In this document: positions 7,653 to 16,491 of the stretch, one piece after another
Layout: every line of letters starts with the position of its first letter
How positions within the stretch are numbered: the stretch's first letter is position 1
Made by a program: the position numbers and the translations under genes
NCBI GenBank assembly: GCA_017532725.1
Contig: JAFXIZ010000044.1
Span: 1-45,648 of the forward strand
DNA length: 45,648 bases
Reading direction: 5' to 3'
Source: Bacteroidaceae bacterium
GTDB taxonomy: Bacteria > Bacteroidota > Bacteroidia > Bacteroidales > Barnesiellaceae_A
The notes under the pieces: generated by a model
Told to the model about the DNA's origin: nothing
The model's database searches: none
Seen by the model: the letters and a program-made list of their open reading frames with translations, nothing else

Positions 7653-9593
7653 ATGTCTAAATTAGAATCTAAAATACCTGCCGGACCGTTGGCAGAAAAA
7701 TGGACCAACTATAAGGCTACTCAAAAATTGGTGAATCCCGCCAACAAACGTCGTCTTGACATTATCGTTGTTGGTACCGGTCTTGCCGGTGGTGCTGCTG
7801 CTGCCACTCTTGGTGAGTTGGGTTTCAACGTTATAAACTTCTGTATTCAAGATTCACCCCGTCGTGCACACTCTATTGCTGCACAAGGTGGTATCAATGC
7901 TGCTAAAAACTATCAAAACGACGGTGACTCGGTTTATCGTTTGTTCTACGATACTATTAAAGGTGGTGACTATCGCGCTCGCGAGGCTAACGTATATCGT
8001 TTGGCCGAGGTGTCAAACAACATCATCGACCAATGTGTGGCTCAAGGTGTTCCCTTTGCTCGCGAATATGGTGGCTTGCTCGACAACCGTTCATTCGGTG
8101 GTGCGCAAGTATCTCGTACTTTCTACGCCAAGGGTCAAACAGGTCAACAACTTCTCTTGGGTGCTTACTCTTCATTGATGCGCCAAGTAAACAAGGGCAA
8201 GGTTGACTTGCGCACTCGCTACGAAATGCTCGACGTTGTTATCGTTGACGGTCGCGCTCGAGGTGTTATTATGCGTAACCTCGTTACAGGTGGTATCGAG
8301 CGTTTCTCGGCTCACGCCGTAGTTATCGCTACAGGTGGTTACGGTAACGTATTCTTCCTCTCGACCAACGCTATGGCTTCGAATGGCTCGGCTGCCGTAC
8401 AATGCTATCGTAAAGGTGCTTACTTTGCCAACCCCGCTTACGCTCAAATTCACCCCACTTGTATTCCCGTACACGGTGAGTTCCAATCGAAATTGACTCT
8501 TATGTCGGAGTCGTTGCGTAACGACGGTCGTATATGGGTACCCAAGAAAAAAGAGGATGCCGAGGCTATTCGTGCCGGTAAACTCAAACCCACTGAAATC
8601 AAAGAGGAAGACCGCGACTACTACTTGGAGCGTCGTTATCCCGCATTCGGTAACCTCGTACCTCGCGACGTTGCCTCTCGTGCCGCCAAGGAGCGTTGCG
8701 ATGCCGGTTATGGCGTAGGTACAGGTCTTGCCGTATATCTCGACTTCAGCGATGCCATCAAACGCCTTGGTCGCGATGCTGTTGAGGCTCGTTACGGTAA
8801 CCTATTCCAAATGTACGAAAAGATTGTTGATGACAATCCATACGAAACTCCTATGATGATCTATCCCGCATCACACTACACTATGGGTGGTATCTGGGTA
8901 GATTATGAGTTGCAAACTACAATCCCCGGTCTGTTTGCTATTGGTGAGGCTAACTTCTCGGACCACGGTGCCAACCGTTTGGGTGCTTCGGCACTTATGC
9001 AAGGTCTTGCCGATGGTTATTTCGTATTGCCTTACACCATCCAAAACTACCTCTCAGACCAAATTCAAGTACCTCGCTTCAGCACCGATCTTCCCGAGTT
9101 TGCCGAGGCCGAGAAAGCCGTTAAGGCTCGTATCGACCGTCTTATGGCCATCAAGGGTAAACAATCGGTTGACTCATTGCACAAGAAACTCGGTCGCATT
9201 ATGAGCGACTATGTAGGTATGGGTCGTAACAAAGCCGGTCTTGAAAAAGCCCTTGTTGAAATCGACAAGATTAAGAAAGAATTCTACAGCGACTTGCGCA
9301 TCCCCGGCGAGGCTTACGGCTTGAACGTCGAGTTGGAAAAAGCATTGCGCTTGGAAGACTTTATCGAGATAGGTAAATTGATGGCTATCGACGCCTTGCA
9401 CCGCGAAGAGTCTTGTGGTGGTCACTTCCGCGAAGAACACCAAACCGAAGAAGGTGAAGCAAAACGTAATGACGAAGAGTTTATGTACGTTGGTTGCTGG
9501 GAGTACAAAGGCGAGGATCAAAAACCGGAGTTGCACAAAGAAGAACTCAACTACGAGTTTATCAAAGTACAACAACGTAACTACAAACAATAA
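7653..9593 (+). CDS. frdA: fumarate reductase/succinate dehydrogenase flavoprotein subunit
   Basis: This is the catalytic subunit carrying covalent FAD, which interconverts fumarate and succinate. The 646-residue length fits. The dinucleotide-binding motif [15 protein letters not shown] begins near residue 41. [14 protein letters not shown] has the His that binds FAD. Active-site segments QIHPTCIP and [10 protein letters not shown] follow, and [18 protein letters not shown] lies near residue 445. The C-terminal region has [14 protein letters not shown]. In gut Bacteroidales this complex mainly works as fumarate reductase, making succinate during fermentation; that physiology is known for the order and inferred here. 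Codon use is strongly biased (GGT, CGT, AAC), suggesting high expression. Confidence 0.98.
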   Translation: MSKLESKIPAGPLAEKWTNYKATQKLVNPANKRRLDIIVVGTGLAGGAAAATLGELGFNVINFCIQDSPRRAHSIAAQGGINAAKNYQNDGDSVYRLFYDTIKGGDYRAREANVYRLAEVSNNIIDQCVAQGVPFAREYGGLLDNRSFGGAQVSRTFYAKGQTGQQLLLGAYSSLMRQVNKGKVDLRTRYEMLDVVIVDGRARGVIMRNLVTGGIERFSAHAVVIATGGYGNVFFLSTNAMASNGSAAVQCYRKGAYFANPAYAQIHPTCIPVHGEFQSKLTLMSESLRNDGRIWVPKKKEDAEAIRAGKLKPTEIKEEDRDYYLERRYPAFGNLVPRDVASRAAKERCDAGYGVGTGLAVYLDFSDAIKRLGRDAVEARYGNLFQMYEKIVDDNPYETPMMIYPASHYTMGGIWVDYELQTTIPGLFAIGEANFSDHGANRLGASALMQGLADGYFVLPYTIQNYLSDQIQVPRFSTDLPEFAEAEKAVKARIDRLMAIKGKQSVDSLHKKLGRIMSDYVGMGRNKAGLEKALVEIDKIKKEFYSDLRIPGEAYGLNVELEKALRLEDFIEIGKLMAIDALHREESCGGHFREEHQTEEGEAKRNDEEFMYVGCWEYKGEDQKPELHKEELNYEFIKVQQRNYKQ

Positions 9594-9608
9594 TCGGGAA
9601 TTACAGTT

Positions 9609-10364
9609 ATGGAAAAGAAGATAGATTTAACACTGAAAGTATGGCGTCAACGTGACCGTAAAGCCAAAGGTCAGTTTGAGACATATAACGTTAAAGGCAT
9701 TTCGACCGACAGCTCATTCCTTGAGATGCTCGACGTGCTTAACGAACAACTTATCAACGAAGGCAAAGAGCCTGTTGTATTCGACCACGACTGCCGCGAG
9801 GGTATCTGCGGTATGTGCTCGTTGTATATCAACGGACACCCCCACGGTCCCGACTCTGCTATTACAACTTGCCAATTGCATATGCGTAAGTTCAACAACG
9901 GCGATACAATCACTATCGAGCCTTGGCGTTCGGCAGGTTTCCCTGTTATCCGCGACTTGATGGTTGACCGTACTGCCTACGACCAAATCATTGCTGCCGG
10001 TGGTTACACCTCGGTAAACGTTGGTGGTGCTCAAGATGCTAACGCATTGCTCATCCCCAAGACCGATGCCGATGAGGCTATGGATGCCGCTTCTTGTATT
10101 GGTTGTGGTGCTTGTGTGGCTGCTTGTAAGAACGGCTCGGCTATGTTGTTCGTGTCGGCAAAGGTTAGCCAACTCGCACTCCTTCCCCAAGGTCGTGTTG
10201 AGGCTGCTCGTCGCGCTCGCGCTATGGTGGCCAAGATGGACGAACTCGGATTTGGTAACTGTACCAATACAGGTGCTTGTGCTGCCGAATGTCCCAAGAG
10301 TGTTTCGCTCTCAAACATCGCTCGCCTCAATCGCGAGTTTATCAAAGCCAAGTTGCAAGACTAA
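9609..10364 (+). CDS. frdB: fumarate reductase/succinate dehydrogenase iron-sulfur subunit
   Basis: This subunit carries electrons between the membrane haems and FrdA through three Fe-S clusters. The 251-residue product has a plant-ferredoxin-type [2Fe-2S] domain with [19 protein letters not shown] in the N-terminal half. The C-terminal domain has two cysteine groups, [15 protein letters not shown] and [15 protein letters not shown], for the [4Fe-4S] and [3Fe-4S] clusters. It starts at ATG 9609, 15 bp after frdA, and is the last gene of frdCAB. A GC-rich hairpin follows at 10387-10416. Confidence 0.97.
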   Translation: MEKKIDLTLKVWRQRDRKAKGQFETYNVKGISTDSSFLEMLDVLNEQLINEGKEPVVFDHDCREGICGMCSLYINGHPHGPDSAITTCQLHMRKFNNGDTITIEPWRSAGFPVIRDLMVDRTAYDQIIAAGGYTSVNVGGAQDANALLIPKTDADEAMDAASCIGCGACVAACKNGSAMLFVSAKVSQLALLPQGRVEAARRARAMVAKMDELGFGNCTNTGACAAECPKSVSLSNIARLNREFIKAKLQD

Positions 10365-10386
10365 TACATATAATATATATGTACGC

Positions 10387-10425
10387 ACGCGTGCGAGCCA
10401 CCCGGCCCGCACGCGTTGTTGTTTC
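10387..10425 (+). terminator. probable terminator of frdCAB
   Basis: A perfect 9-bp GC-rich stem (10387-10395 with 10408-10416) encloses a 12-base loop and is followed by TGTTGTTTC. It lies 22 bases past the frdB stop. The U-tract is interrupted, so the hairpin is clear but termination strength is uncertain. Confidence 0.6.
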
Positions 10426-10449
10426 TTGGAAGGTGTGTTTCGATTTAGA

Positions 10450-10600
10450 GTTTTATGGCGTAGAGCCACGATGTTCGTGGCTCATACTTACGGCTTGCCA
10501 ATCGGCGTAAAACGCTGATTCTCCTCACCTAAATTAAGGGAGGTGTCGCATAGCGACGGAGGGATATTTCAATTTTGACACAGCCCCTACGCCATAAAAC
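10450..10600. repeat. 151-bp palindromic repeat block bounded by 14-bp inverted repeats
   Basis: The block begins and ends with perfect 14-bp inverted repeats (10450-10463 with 10587-10600; core TTTTATGGCGTAG). Inside are a 21-base palindrome GAGCCACG..CGTGGCTC (10463-10483), a CGGCGTAAAACGCTG hairpin, and the module shared with 14152-14213 and 15335-15384 (AAATTAAGGGAGG, then GTCGCATAGCGAC, then GGAGGGATATTT). It holds no credible gene. The arrangement is MITE-like or REP-like. A further inverted pair CATAGA/TCTATG lies just downstream at about 10611-10637. The rest of the gap to 10771 is AT-rich with nothing recognisable. Confidence 0.75.
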
Positions 10601-10771
10601 GCTAAACACTCATAGATAAGAGCGTCGAGGCTCTATGGGTGGAGGATGGCGCAACTATGTTGGATGTGTTTTTGTGGAAAAAAATTCTCATTATTTAAAC
10701 ATTCTAATTATTAATTTGTTAAAATATATACATTTTGGGTTGTTTCGATATTCTATGTTACAATTTTATAC

Positions 10772-10779
10772 TATCTTTG
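10772..10779 (+). promoter_or_regulatory. -7 promoter element of the multi-CBM protein gene
   Basis: TATCTTTG matches TAnnTTTG and lies 93 bases before the start codon, leaving a leader of about 85 nt. No exact TTTG is at the usual distance (TTTC at 10743 is too far), so only the -7 element is supported. Confidence 0.55.
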
Positions 10780-10872
10780 CACGAATATAGTATATTAGTG
10801 TGGTGTGTAGATGTTTACACGCTCCCTATAATGCAAATTTGTTTATAAATTATATATCTTAAAAACACAATT

Positions 10873-13863
10873 ATGAAAAAAATTACAACTTTTCTTTTGG
10901 CTTTATTGCTCGTTATTCCTGCAATGGCGCATAATCTTGCAGCAAGTAGCAAGATGTATTTTGAAAAGCCCAGCACTTGGTCGGCCGCTCAGTTTATGAT
11001 TGGTCACAGTGGTTGGTCGGAAGGCTATCCAATGTCTAATATTAGTAATACTAATCTTTACTATATTAGTATGGTTAAATGGGACGGCTACACTCAATGG
11101 ATTGTATTTGACCAAAGTAGCAAATGGGGTGGTGAAGGTAATTCAATTACACACCGTGCCAACTATATGGGTAATAATAAGACTACTATCGGTACTTCTG
11201 CACTTGGTACTTGCAACCTTATCAATACCAATGGTACTTTTACGGCTCTTTCGAGTTATTCATCACTCAACCACACTCAAACCATTGCTATCGAGGGTGA
11301 GGGTACAACTACTATTTCAACTTATAAGTTGAATGGTGATAACACTTCTACAACTTCAACCGGTACAACATCAGCCGATGCTGCTTATACTGCTACTGTA
11401 AAGTGTACTGCTACTGCAGCCGATGGTTATCAATTTGTTGGTTGGTATGATGGTAGTACATTGCTTTCGACAAATGCTACATATAGTTATACAGCCGCGA
11501 ATGCTGCTAAAACCATCACTGCCCGATTTGAGCAATTGGCTGCCGAAACTCCCGTTATCAGCAACTTTGCAGCTTCTGCTACAAATGTTGAAGCCGGTGA
11601 TGTAGTAACATTCTCTTGCGATGTTGAAAATGGCGATGTTGCCAATGTTGTTTATTTGGTTAATGGCGAGGCTATTGTCGGTAATGAGTGGACTCCCACA
11701 GAAGCCGGTGAATATACTATTTCTGCTACACTCGATGGTGCTTTGACACAAACTCTTACAGTTACAGTATATGTAAAACCCGCCATCAATGCAGGCGAAA
11801 AAGCTGTATTCTTCGATAATACAAATTCACAATGGGAGAAAGTATGTGCTTATGTTTGGAACGGTACTGGTAATAAAGTTGCTTGGCCCGGTGAAGAATG
11901 TCAATATTTAGGTAATAATATGTGGAAATATACTTGTTCCGATTTTGAACCCAATTTACTGATATTCAATAACAATAATAATGGAAGTCAAACAGTAGAC
12001 TTTGATTGGGTAAATGGTGGTGTTTATTCTACTGCAAGCAAAACACCCTCTCAAGTAATTCTCCCTGAAGGTCTTAATATACAACTCACAATACCTACAA
12101 CTGCATACGTGGGTGATGAAGTGACATTGACAAGTGTTTACACAGAAGGTTACACTGTAAAATACTATGTGAATGGTTTAGAAAACGGTGAAACTTGGAC
12201 TCCCACTGCAGCCGGTGAATATATTATTGCCGCCAACTTGATGAATGGTAGTGGTGTGGTTGCTTCTGATGAAGTAACAGTTACTGTTAAAGAGCACACT
12301 GTATTCTATGCATATCTCTTGAAAGAGGGTGCTTGGGAAACAACTTACATTTATTCTTTTAACCCCGAATTATTCGGCTCTTGGCCCGGAACAGCCTTGA
12401 GCGTAACAGAAACTATTGAGGGTAATGAGTATTACAAAGTGGCATTTAACGATGTTGCTACTGTAAACATTATTTTCAATGATAATGCAGGTAATCAAAC
12501 TTCTGATATTGAGAATGTAACCGCAACAGCATACTATCGCTTGACAAGTAACACTGGCAACCCCTGTGTTCATGAGGCATCAGCCACACCTTTTGAGGGT
12601 GCTGCAGAGCCTACTTTGTTCATTCGTGGTACAATGAACAGTTGGGAGGCTACCGATCCTATGACTTATGAGAATGGTGTATTCACTTGGACAGGTGAAA
12701 TTAAAGGTGGTGATGAATTTAAGTTTGATGTAGATGGTAATTGGACAACAAGTTATGGCTATTCTGAAGTGACTTTTGCCGATGAGTACACTGTTAGCGC
12801 AAGTGCAAGTGATGACAATATTCTTTGGACAGGTCTTGATAGCAATGTAACTATTACCGTTTCGGGAGATTACAAAACAGTAACTATTGTTGTAAATGAA
12901 GTTACCGAAGAACCCGAAACTCTTGTATTTACAGTAACAGTTCCTGCCGGTACTGAAAACTGTTACATCATTGGTAACTTTGCCGGTAGCGACTGGGCTA
13001 CTCCTGTTGTTATGGAGAAAGTTACAGACTTGCAATATACCATTAGCATCGAAGGTCTTTACCGTAGCACAGTTAAATATAAATATTTGACTAATGCTGA
13101 AGAAAATCTTGCCGCCGGTGATCTTTGGAAAAACGAGGAGGTTGCCGATGCCGAAGATAATCACGTTGATAGCCGCAATTACAACGAAGAAGATGTTGTT
13201 GTTAAATGGAAAGGCATTGCTGTATATTATCCCGAAAATATTGTTTGTGAGAAAAATTACTATCTCGACACAAATAATCTTTGGAATGCCGACGAGGCTT
13301 GGTTTGCTGCTTACTTCTTCAACAAGAACACAGATGCCCACACTTGGGTAGCCGGTGAACTCTTGAGTACAGGTTACTACTTGTTCTACCTCTCACAATA
13401 TAACGTTCCTGCTGCTGCTCCTGCACGCGCTAAAGCCGAAGAGGCTCCCGTATATACTCACGTTATCTTCACTCGTATGAATCCTGCATACAGTGTATTG
13501 GATTGGGATTTGACAGAGGAAGTTGATAATGGTAATGGCTCAACAACAACAAACGTATTGGAGGATCGCGTATGGAATCAAACAGCCGACCTTGCATACG
13601 ATGGTGGTGAGGCAAGAACATACCAAATTACAACTGCCGATGGTGAAGGTAATTGGATAAGCCTTCCTACCGGTCTTGAGGCTGTTAAGGCCGATGGTAT
13701 GGTATATGCCGGTAACGTAGTAAGTGCCGAGGGTGCTATCGAGGTGTACAACCTCAGTGGTGCTGTGGTAGCCTACGGTGAGAATCGTGTTGACCTCAAC
13801 GGTCTTGCCGGTGGCGTATATGTAGTACGCTGTGGCAACGATGTAATGAAAGTTGTACGTTGA
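10873..13863 (+). CDS. secreted multi-domain carbohydrate-binding protein with T9SS-like C-terminal domain
   Basis: This 996-residue protein begins with a signal peptide (MKKITTFLLALLLVIPAMA). Modules in approximate order: unassigned N-terminal domain; bacterial repeat domain around 172-220 (GYQFVGWYDG, ITARFEQ); Ig-like domain around 226-302; CBM26-like module around 305-393 (VFFDNTNSQWEKVCAYVW, WPGEECQYLG); second Ig-like domain around 396-475; second CBM26-like module around 476-566 (FGSWPGTAL); SusE/CBM48-like module around 580-672 (LFIRGTMNSWEATDPM); CBM20-like module around 680-780 (CYIIGNFAGSDWATPVVMEK). After an Ala/Pro linker, a C-terminal domain of about 60 residues (IEVYNLSGAVVAYG, GLAGGVYVVR) resembles Por/type IX sorting domains. 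I find no glycoside hydrolase catalytic motif, so it probably binds starch-like glucan without cutting it. Family calls are by eye. It stands alone, flanked by palindromic repeats. Confidence 0.8.
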   Translation: MKKITTFLLALLLVIPAMAHNLAASSKMYFEKPSTWSAAQFMIGHSGWSEGYPMSNISNTNLYYISMVKWDGYTQWIVFDQSSKWGGEGNSITHRANYMGNNKTTIGTSALGTCNLINTNGTFTALSSYSSLNHTQTIAIEGEGTTTISTYKLNGDNTSTTSTGTTSADAAYTATVKCTATAADGYQFVGWYDGSTLLSTNATYSYTAANAAKTITARFEQLAAETPVISNFAASATNVEAGDVVTFSCDVENGDVANVVYLVNGEAIVGNEWTPTEAGEYTISATLDGALTQTLTVTVYVKPAINAGEKAVFFDNTNSQWEKVCAYVWNGTGNKVAWPGEECQYLGNNMWKYTCSDFEPNLLIFNNNNNGSQTVDFDWVNGGVYSTASKTPSQVILPEGLNIQLTIPTTAYVGDEVTLTSVYTEGYTVKYYVNGLENGETWTPTAAGEYIIAANLMNGSGVVASDEVTVTVKEHTVFYAYLLKEGAWETTYIYSFNPELFGSWPGTALSVTETIEGNEYYKVAFNDVATVNIIFNDNAGNQTSDIENVTATAYYRLTSNTGNPCVHEASATPFEGAAEPTLFIRGTMNSWEATDPMTYENGVFTWTGEIKGGDEFKFDVDGNWTTSYGYSEVTFADEYTVSASASDDNILWTGLDSNVTITVSGDYKTVTIVVNEVTEEPETLVFTVTVPAGTENCYIIGNFAGSDWATPVVMEKVTDLQYTISIEGLYRSTVKYKYLTNAEENLAAGDLWKNEEVADAEDNHVDSRNYNEEDVVVKWKGIAVYYPENIVCEKNYYLDTNNLWNADEAWFAAYFFNKNTDAHTWVAGELLSTGYYLFYLSQYNVPAAAPARAKAEEAPVYTHVIFTRMNPAYSVLDWDLTEEVDNGNGSTTTNVLEDRVWNQTADLAYDGGEARTYQITTADGEGNWISLPTGLEAVKADGMVYAGNVVSAEGAIEVYNLSGAVVAYGENRVDLNGLAGGVYVVRCGNDVMKVVR

Positions 13864-13904
13864 TATCAACGTTGAGAAATTAGGGTTTTGACCCTATAAT
13901 ATAG

Positions 13905-13936
13905 CAAAAGCGACCCCTGTGGGTCGCTTTTGTTGT
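13905..13936 (+). terminator. intrinsic terminator of the multi-CBM gene
   Basis: A perfect 12-bp stem (13905-13916 with 13921-13932, CAAAAGCGACCC) with loop CTGT is bordered by A-rich and T-rich arms. It lies 41 bases past the stop codon. The A/T symmetry allows function in both directions, though the next gene on the other strand ends much further away. Confidence 0.85.
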
Positions 13937-13990
13937 TGTATGAGGTGAGAGAATAGACACAAGAATAGGTGTATTATATTTAGATATAAA

Positions 13991-14268
13991 CTACGTCGAA
14001 GACGTAGTGTTGCGAGCCGAAAAATCGTCTTCCAGACGGTCGTAGTGGTAGTGTGCGTGTGTTCATACTCATCAGTCAGCAAGGCTGACAGCTCCTCTAT
14101 CTTAGAGGAGCAGAAGCCTACGGCTTGAAAATCAGCGATTTTCGCTGATTTCTCCTCCCTTAAATTAAGGGAGGTGTCGCATAGCGACGGAGGGATATTT
14201 CAATTTTGACACACCCTCTACGCCCGGTTTCCACCTACATACCCGTAGAGCCACGATGCTCGTGGCTC
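13991..14268. repeat. cluster of six palindromic repeat modules
   Basis: This gene-free stretch between two convergent genes holds, in order: CTACGTCGAAGACGTAG (13991-14007); GTCAGC-AAG-GCTGAC; GCTCCTCTA..TAGAGGAGC; AATCAGCG-ATTTT-CGCTGATT; the shared module at 14152-14213 (CTCCCTTAAATTAAGGGAG, GTCGCATAGCGAC, GGAGGGATATTT, then CAATTTTGACACA); and GAGCCACG..CGTGGCTC (14248-14268). The 14152-14213 segment is nearly identical to 10521-10582, including the CAATTTTGACACA tail. It contains no credible coding region. Confidence 0.8.
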
Positions 14269-14307
14269 TGTTCTAATTATTGCAAAAACGATGGTGTGTC
14301 ATAATTC

Positions 14308-15240
14308 TTAACCTACGCGATATTTACCATCGGTGCTGTCGTCGATGATGCTTAGGTATGATGCGTAGCGCGATTGACTGATGCGATGCTCCTCGATGGC
14401 TTGCAGTACGGCGCATCCCAGCTCGTTGCGATGCGTACAGTTGTTGAAACGGCAGTTATGCGATATGCTGAATATCTCGGGGAAATAATGTGCTACTGTG
14501 GCAGGGTCGAAATCGATAGTTCCGAAGCCTTTGATACCCGGCGTATCGATAATATAGCCCCCTTGAGGCAGGGGGAACATCTGCGAGTAGGTTGTGGTGT
14601 GCATACCTGTGTCGTGTTGTGCCGACAGGGCAGCGGTCTTGAGGTCGAGGCCCGGTATGAGTCGGTTTATAAGCGATGATTTACCCACACCCGAGTTGCC
14701 CGAGAAGAGTGTAAGTTTGCCGGTTATGTATTGTGACAGGTTGTCCAACCCCTCACCGTTATGAGCCGATATGAGGTGCGTTTCGTAGCCAATGGTACGG
14801 TATAGGTGTTGTATGCCGAGTGCCAATTCCATCTCATCTTCGTTGTATATATCGCATTTGTTTATAGCAATATATACGGGTATGTTGTAAGCCTCGGCAG
14901 TGGCAAGGAAACGGTCGATAAATACAAGGTTGGTGCGAGGGTGTTCTACAGTAACTACGAGTACAGCCGCATCGATGTTGGCAGCAATGATGTGGCTCTC
15001 TTTCGATAAGTTCGATGCGCGTCGTATGATGTAGTTGCGCCTGTCATCGACACGAGTTATAAAAGCAGCCCCGTCGTCGGCAACGGTAATGTGAACGCGA
15101 TCGCCCACACTGACGGGATTGGTGCTGCGTATGCCTTGCAGTCGGAAGCGTCCCTTTACCTTGCAGTCTATCTCGGCACCGTCGTCAGTCTTGACGGTGT
15201 ACCAACTACCTGTGCTTTTTATAACTATACCTTGTGTCAT
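14308..15240 (-). CDS. rsgA: ribosome small-subunit-dependent GTPase A
   Basis: RsgA (YjeQ) is a circularly permuted GTPase that acts late in 30S ribosomal subunit maturation. The 310-residue product has an N-terminal OB fold with the basic segment RRNYIIRRASNLSKE. The permuted G motifs run G4 NKCD, then G1 GNSGVGKS and G3 DTPG, which is diagnostic. A C-terminal zinc-binding region follows (CRFNNCTHRNELGCAV). It starts at ATG 15238-15240 and is last in the leftward set. The 267-bp gap upstream of it is filled by repeats and no clear promoter is visible there. Confidence 0.96.
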   Translation of the reverse strand: MTQGIVIKSTGSWYTVKTDDGAEIDCKVKGRFRLQGIRSTNPVSVGDRVHITVADDGAAFITRVDDRRNYIIRRASNLSKESHIIAANIDAAVLVVTVEHPRTNLVFIDRFLATAEAYNIPVYIAINKCDIYNEDEMELALGIQHLYRTIGYETHLISAHNGEGLDNLSQYITGKLTLFSGNSGVGKSSLINRLIPGLDLKTAALSAQHDTGMHTTTYSQMFPLPQGGYIIDTPGIKGFGTIDFDPATVAHYFPEIFSISHNCRFNNCTHRNELGCAVLQAIEEHRISQSRYASYLSIIDDSTDGKYRVG

Positions 15241-15289
15241 TGTGTAGGTTGTGAAGTGTATTTAGTATTGTACTCAGTCGCTGTTTTTA

Positions 15290-15384
15290 ATACTCCTCAG
15301 TCTGCGGCTTTAAATCAGCGTTCTGCGCTGATTTCTCCTCCCTTAAATTAAGGGAGGTGTCGCATAGCGACGGAGGGATATTTT
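15290..15384. repeat. palindromic repeat copy lacking the middle module
   Basis: The order is ACTCCTCAGTC, then CTGCGGCTTT, AATCAGCG-TTCTG-CGCTGATT, and the shared module at 15335-15384 (CTCCCTTAAATTAAGGGAG, GTCGCATAGCGAC, GGAGGGATATTT). Compared with 14064-14200 it has lost the GCTGACAG and GAGGAGC hairpins, with the CAGTC end joined directly to TGCGGC. Confidence 0.75.
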
Positions 15385-15392
15385 TAATTTTC

Positions 15393-15478
15393 ATACTCCT
15401 CAGTCAGCAGGGCTGACAGCTCCTCTAACTTAGAGGAGCAGAAAGCCTACGGCTTTAATCAGCGACGGAGGGATATTT
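15393..15478. repeat. palindromic repeat copy lacking the large shared palindrome
   Basis: The order is ACTCCTCAGTCAGC-AGG-GCTGAC, AGCTCCTCTA..TAGAGGAGCAG, CCTACGGCTTT and AATCAGCG, and then ACGGAGGGATATTT directly. The right half of the AATCAGCG hairpin and most of the CTCCCTTAAATT..GTCGC module are absent. It lies 3' of the DUF3467 gene, in tandem with the copy at 15290-15384. Confidence 0.75.
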
Positions 15479-15507
15479 ATATCATACCTTTCAGTTGCCT
15501 GCGAGTA

Positions 15508-15804
15508 TTAGGCCTTGCCACCGGGGCCAACGAAGGGCATAAAACCACCACGGGGGTCGAGTATAGTGCCAAATTGTTTTTCGTATTTTGCCAAGTTTTC
15601 TTGTAGGGCGAGGAGTAAGCGTTTGGCGTGTTCGGGAGCCAATACGACACGCGATTTTACAGGGGCTTTGGGTACGCCGGGCATAGTGCGTGCAAAGTCG
15701 ATAACAAACTCGGATGATGAGTGTGAAATGATAGCGAGGTTAGAGTAGATACCCTCTGCTACCTCGGGAGTAAGTTCAATTTGTAAACCTTTTTTTTCTT
15801 CCAT
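15508..15804 (-). CDS. DUF3467 protein
   Basis: This 98-residue soluble protein is of the DUF3467 family, common in Bacteroidota and of unknown function. Visible features are an N-terminal acidic/basic lead (MEEKKGLQIELTPEVAEGIY), then SEFVIDFARTMPGVPKAPVK and SRVVLAPEHAKRLLLALQENL, and a Gly/Pro-rich tail (GGFMPFVGPGGKA). The length is complete for the family. It starts at ATG 15802-15804, 21 bases after the lipoprotein gene, and is probably cotranscribed with it. Confidence 0.88.
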   Translation of the reverse strand: MEEKKGLQIELTPEVAEGIYSNLAIISHSSSEFVIDFARTMPGVPKAPVKSRVVLAPEHAKRLLLALQENLAKYEKQFGTILDPRGGFMPFVGPGGKA

Positions 15805-15825
15805 TTTGTTGTTGTTTTATTGTTA

Positions 15826-16491
15826 TTAATCTTTGATTTTCAGTGTTAAATACCCACTTTTCACATCGGGCATATTGGCGTGGATGCGCATAGCCCGGTA
15901 TGTGTTGAATTGTGGAATATAGTATGAGGTGTATGTTTGTATCCAATATCCCATTGCATCACCGTTGTTGTCGTGTCGCAGATACACATCGAGCGTATCG
16001 GGGTTTTGTTGCTCGGGGTCGTAAAAAAAGCCCAACCTATGGGATATGTTGTTGTATTCAATCTGCAAGTTGAGGTTGAGGTAATCGCCTGTGCGCCAAG
16101 CCGTACTTATTTTCAGTATATCGTTTTTCATTTTATCGATAGAGTCGATGGGTAGTGGCCTGACGGTGTCGCTGAGTATGGGCGAGAGTTGTATGACCTC
16201 GATGCGTTTTGTGGTTGCATCGATGCTGTCGAGTTGGTAGAATTGTAGCAGTACGCGCTTGCCTTGTGCCACCTTGTAGTACATTGAGGGGTCGGGTACA
16301 AGAGTTATGCTGCCTTGGTCGTTGGCCAATATTTGCTCGAAGTGTAGTGTGCTATCGGGCTGAACGTCGCACGATACAATATCGGCATAGTAGGGATAGG
16401 GTTTTATGCTATCGTCCAACTTTGTACAGCCGGTCATTACTATAGCATATATCGCTATTGTTATGACATATAGTATGTTAACTCGTTTCAT
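15826..16491 (-). CDS. NigD-like lipoprotein
   Basis: This 221-residue exported protein has a lipoprotein signal (hydrophobic segment, then MTGC with Cys near residue 22), so it is probably lipid-anchored. The rest fits the two-domain NigD-like architecture known from Bacteroidales: a small N-terminal barrel region ([14 protein letters not shown]) and a C-terminal beta-sandwich ([36 protein letters not shown]). The function is unknown; NigD itself was named from a bacteriocin cluster, but no such cluster is here. Its ATG overlaps the lolD stop, so the two are translationally coupled. Confidence 0.78.
   Translation of the reverse strand: MKRVNILYVITIAIYAIVMTGCTKLDDSIKPYPYYADIVSCDVQPDSTLHFEQILANDQGSITLVPDPSMYYKVAQGKRVLLQFYQLDSIDATTKRIEVIQLSPILSDTVRPLPIDSIDKMKNDILKISTAWRTGDYLNLNLQIEYNNISHRLGFFYDPEQQNPDTLDVYLRHDNNGDAMGYWIQTYTSYYIPQFNTYRAMRIHANMPDVKSGYLTLKIKD

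Noticed and set aside
10273..10518. Plus-strand open frames running from frdB into the palindromic repeats
   Set aside because: They are out of frame with FrdB and continue through hairpin sequence; there is no codon bias or recognisable product.
12580..13341. 253-codon minus-strand frame inside the multi-CBM gene
   Set aside because: The plus strand encodes recognisable modules with biased codons; the minus frame is Ile/Asn-rich and featureless.
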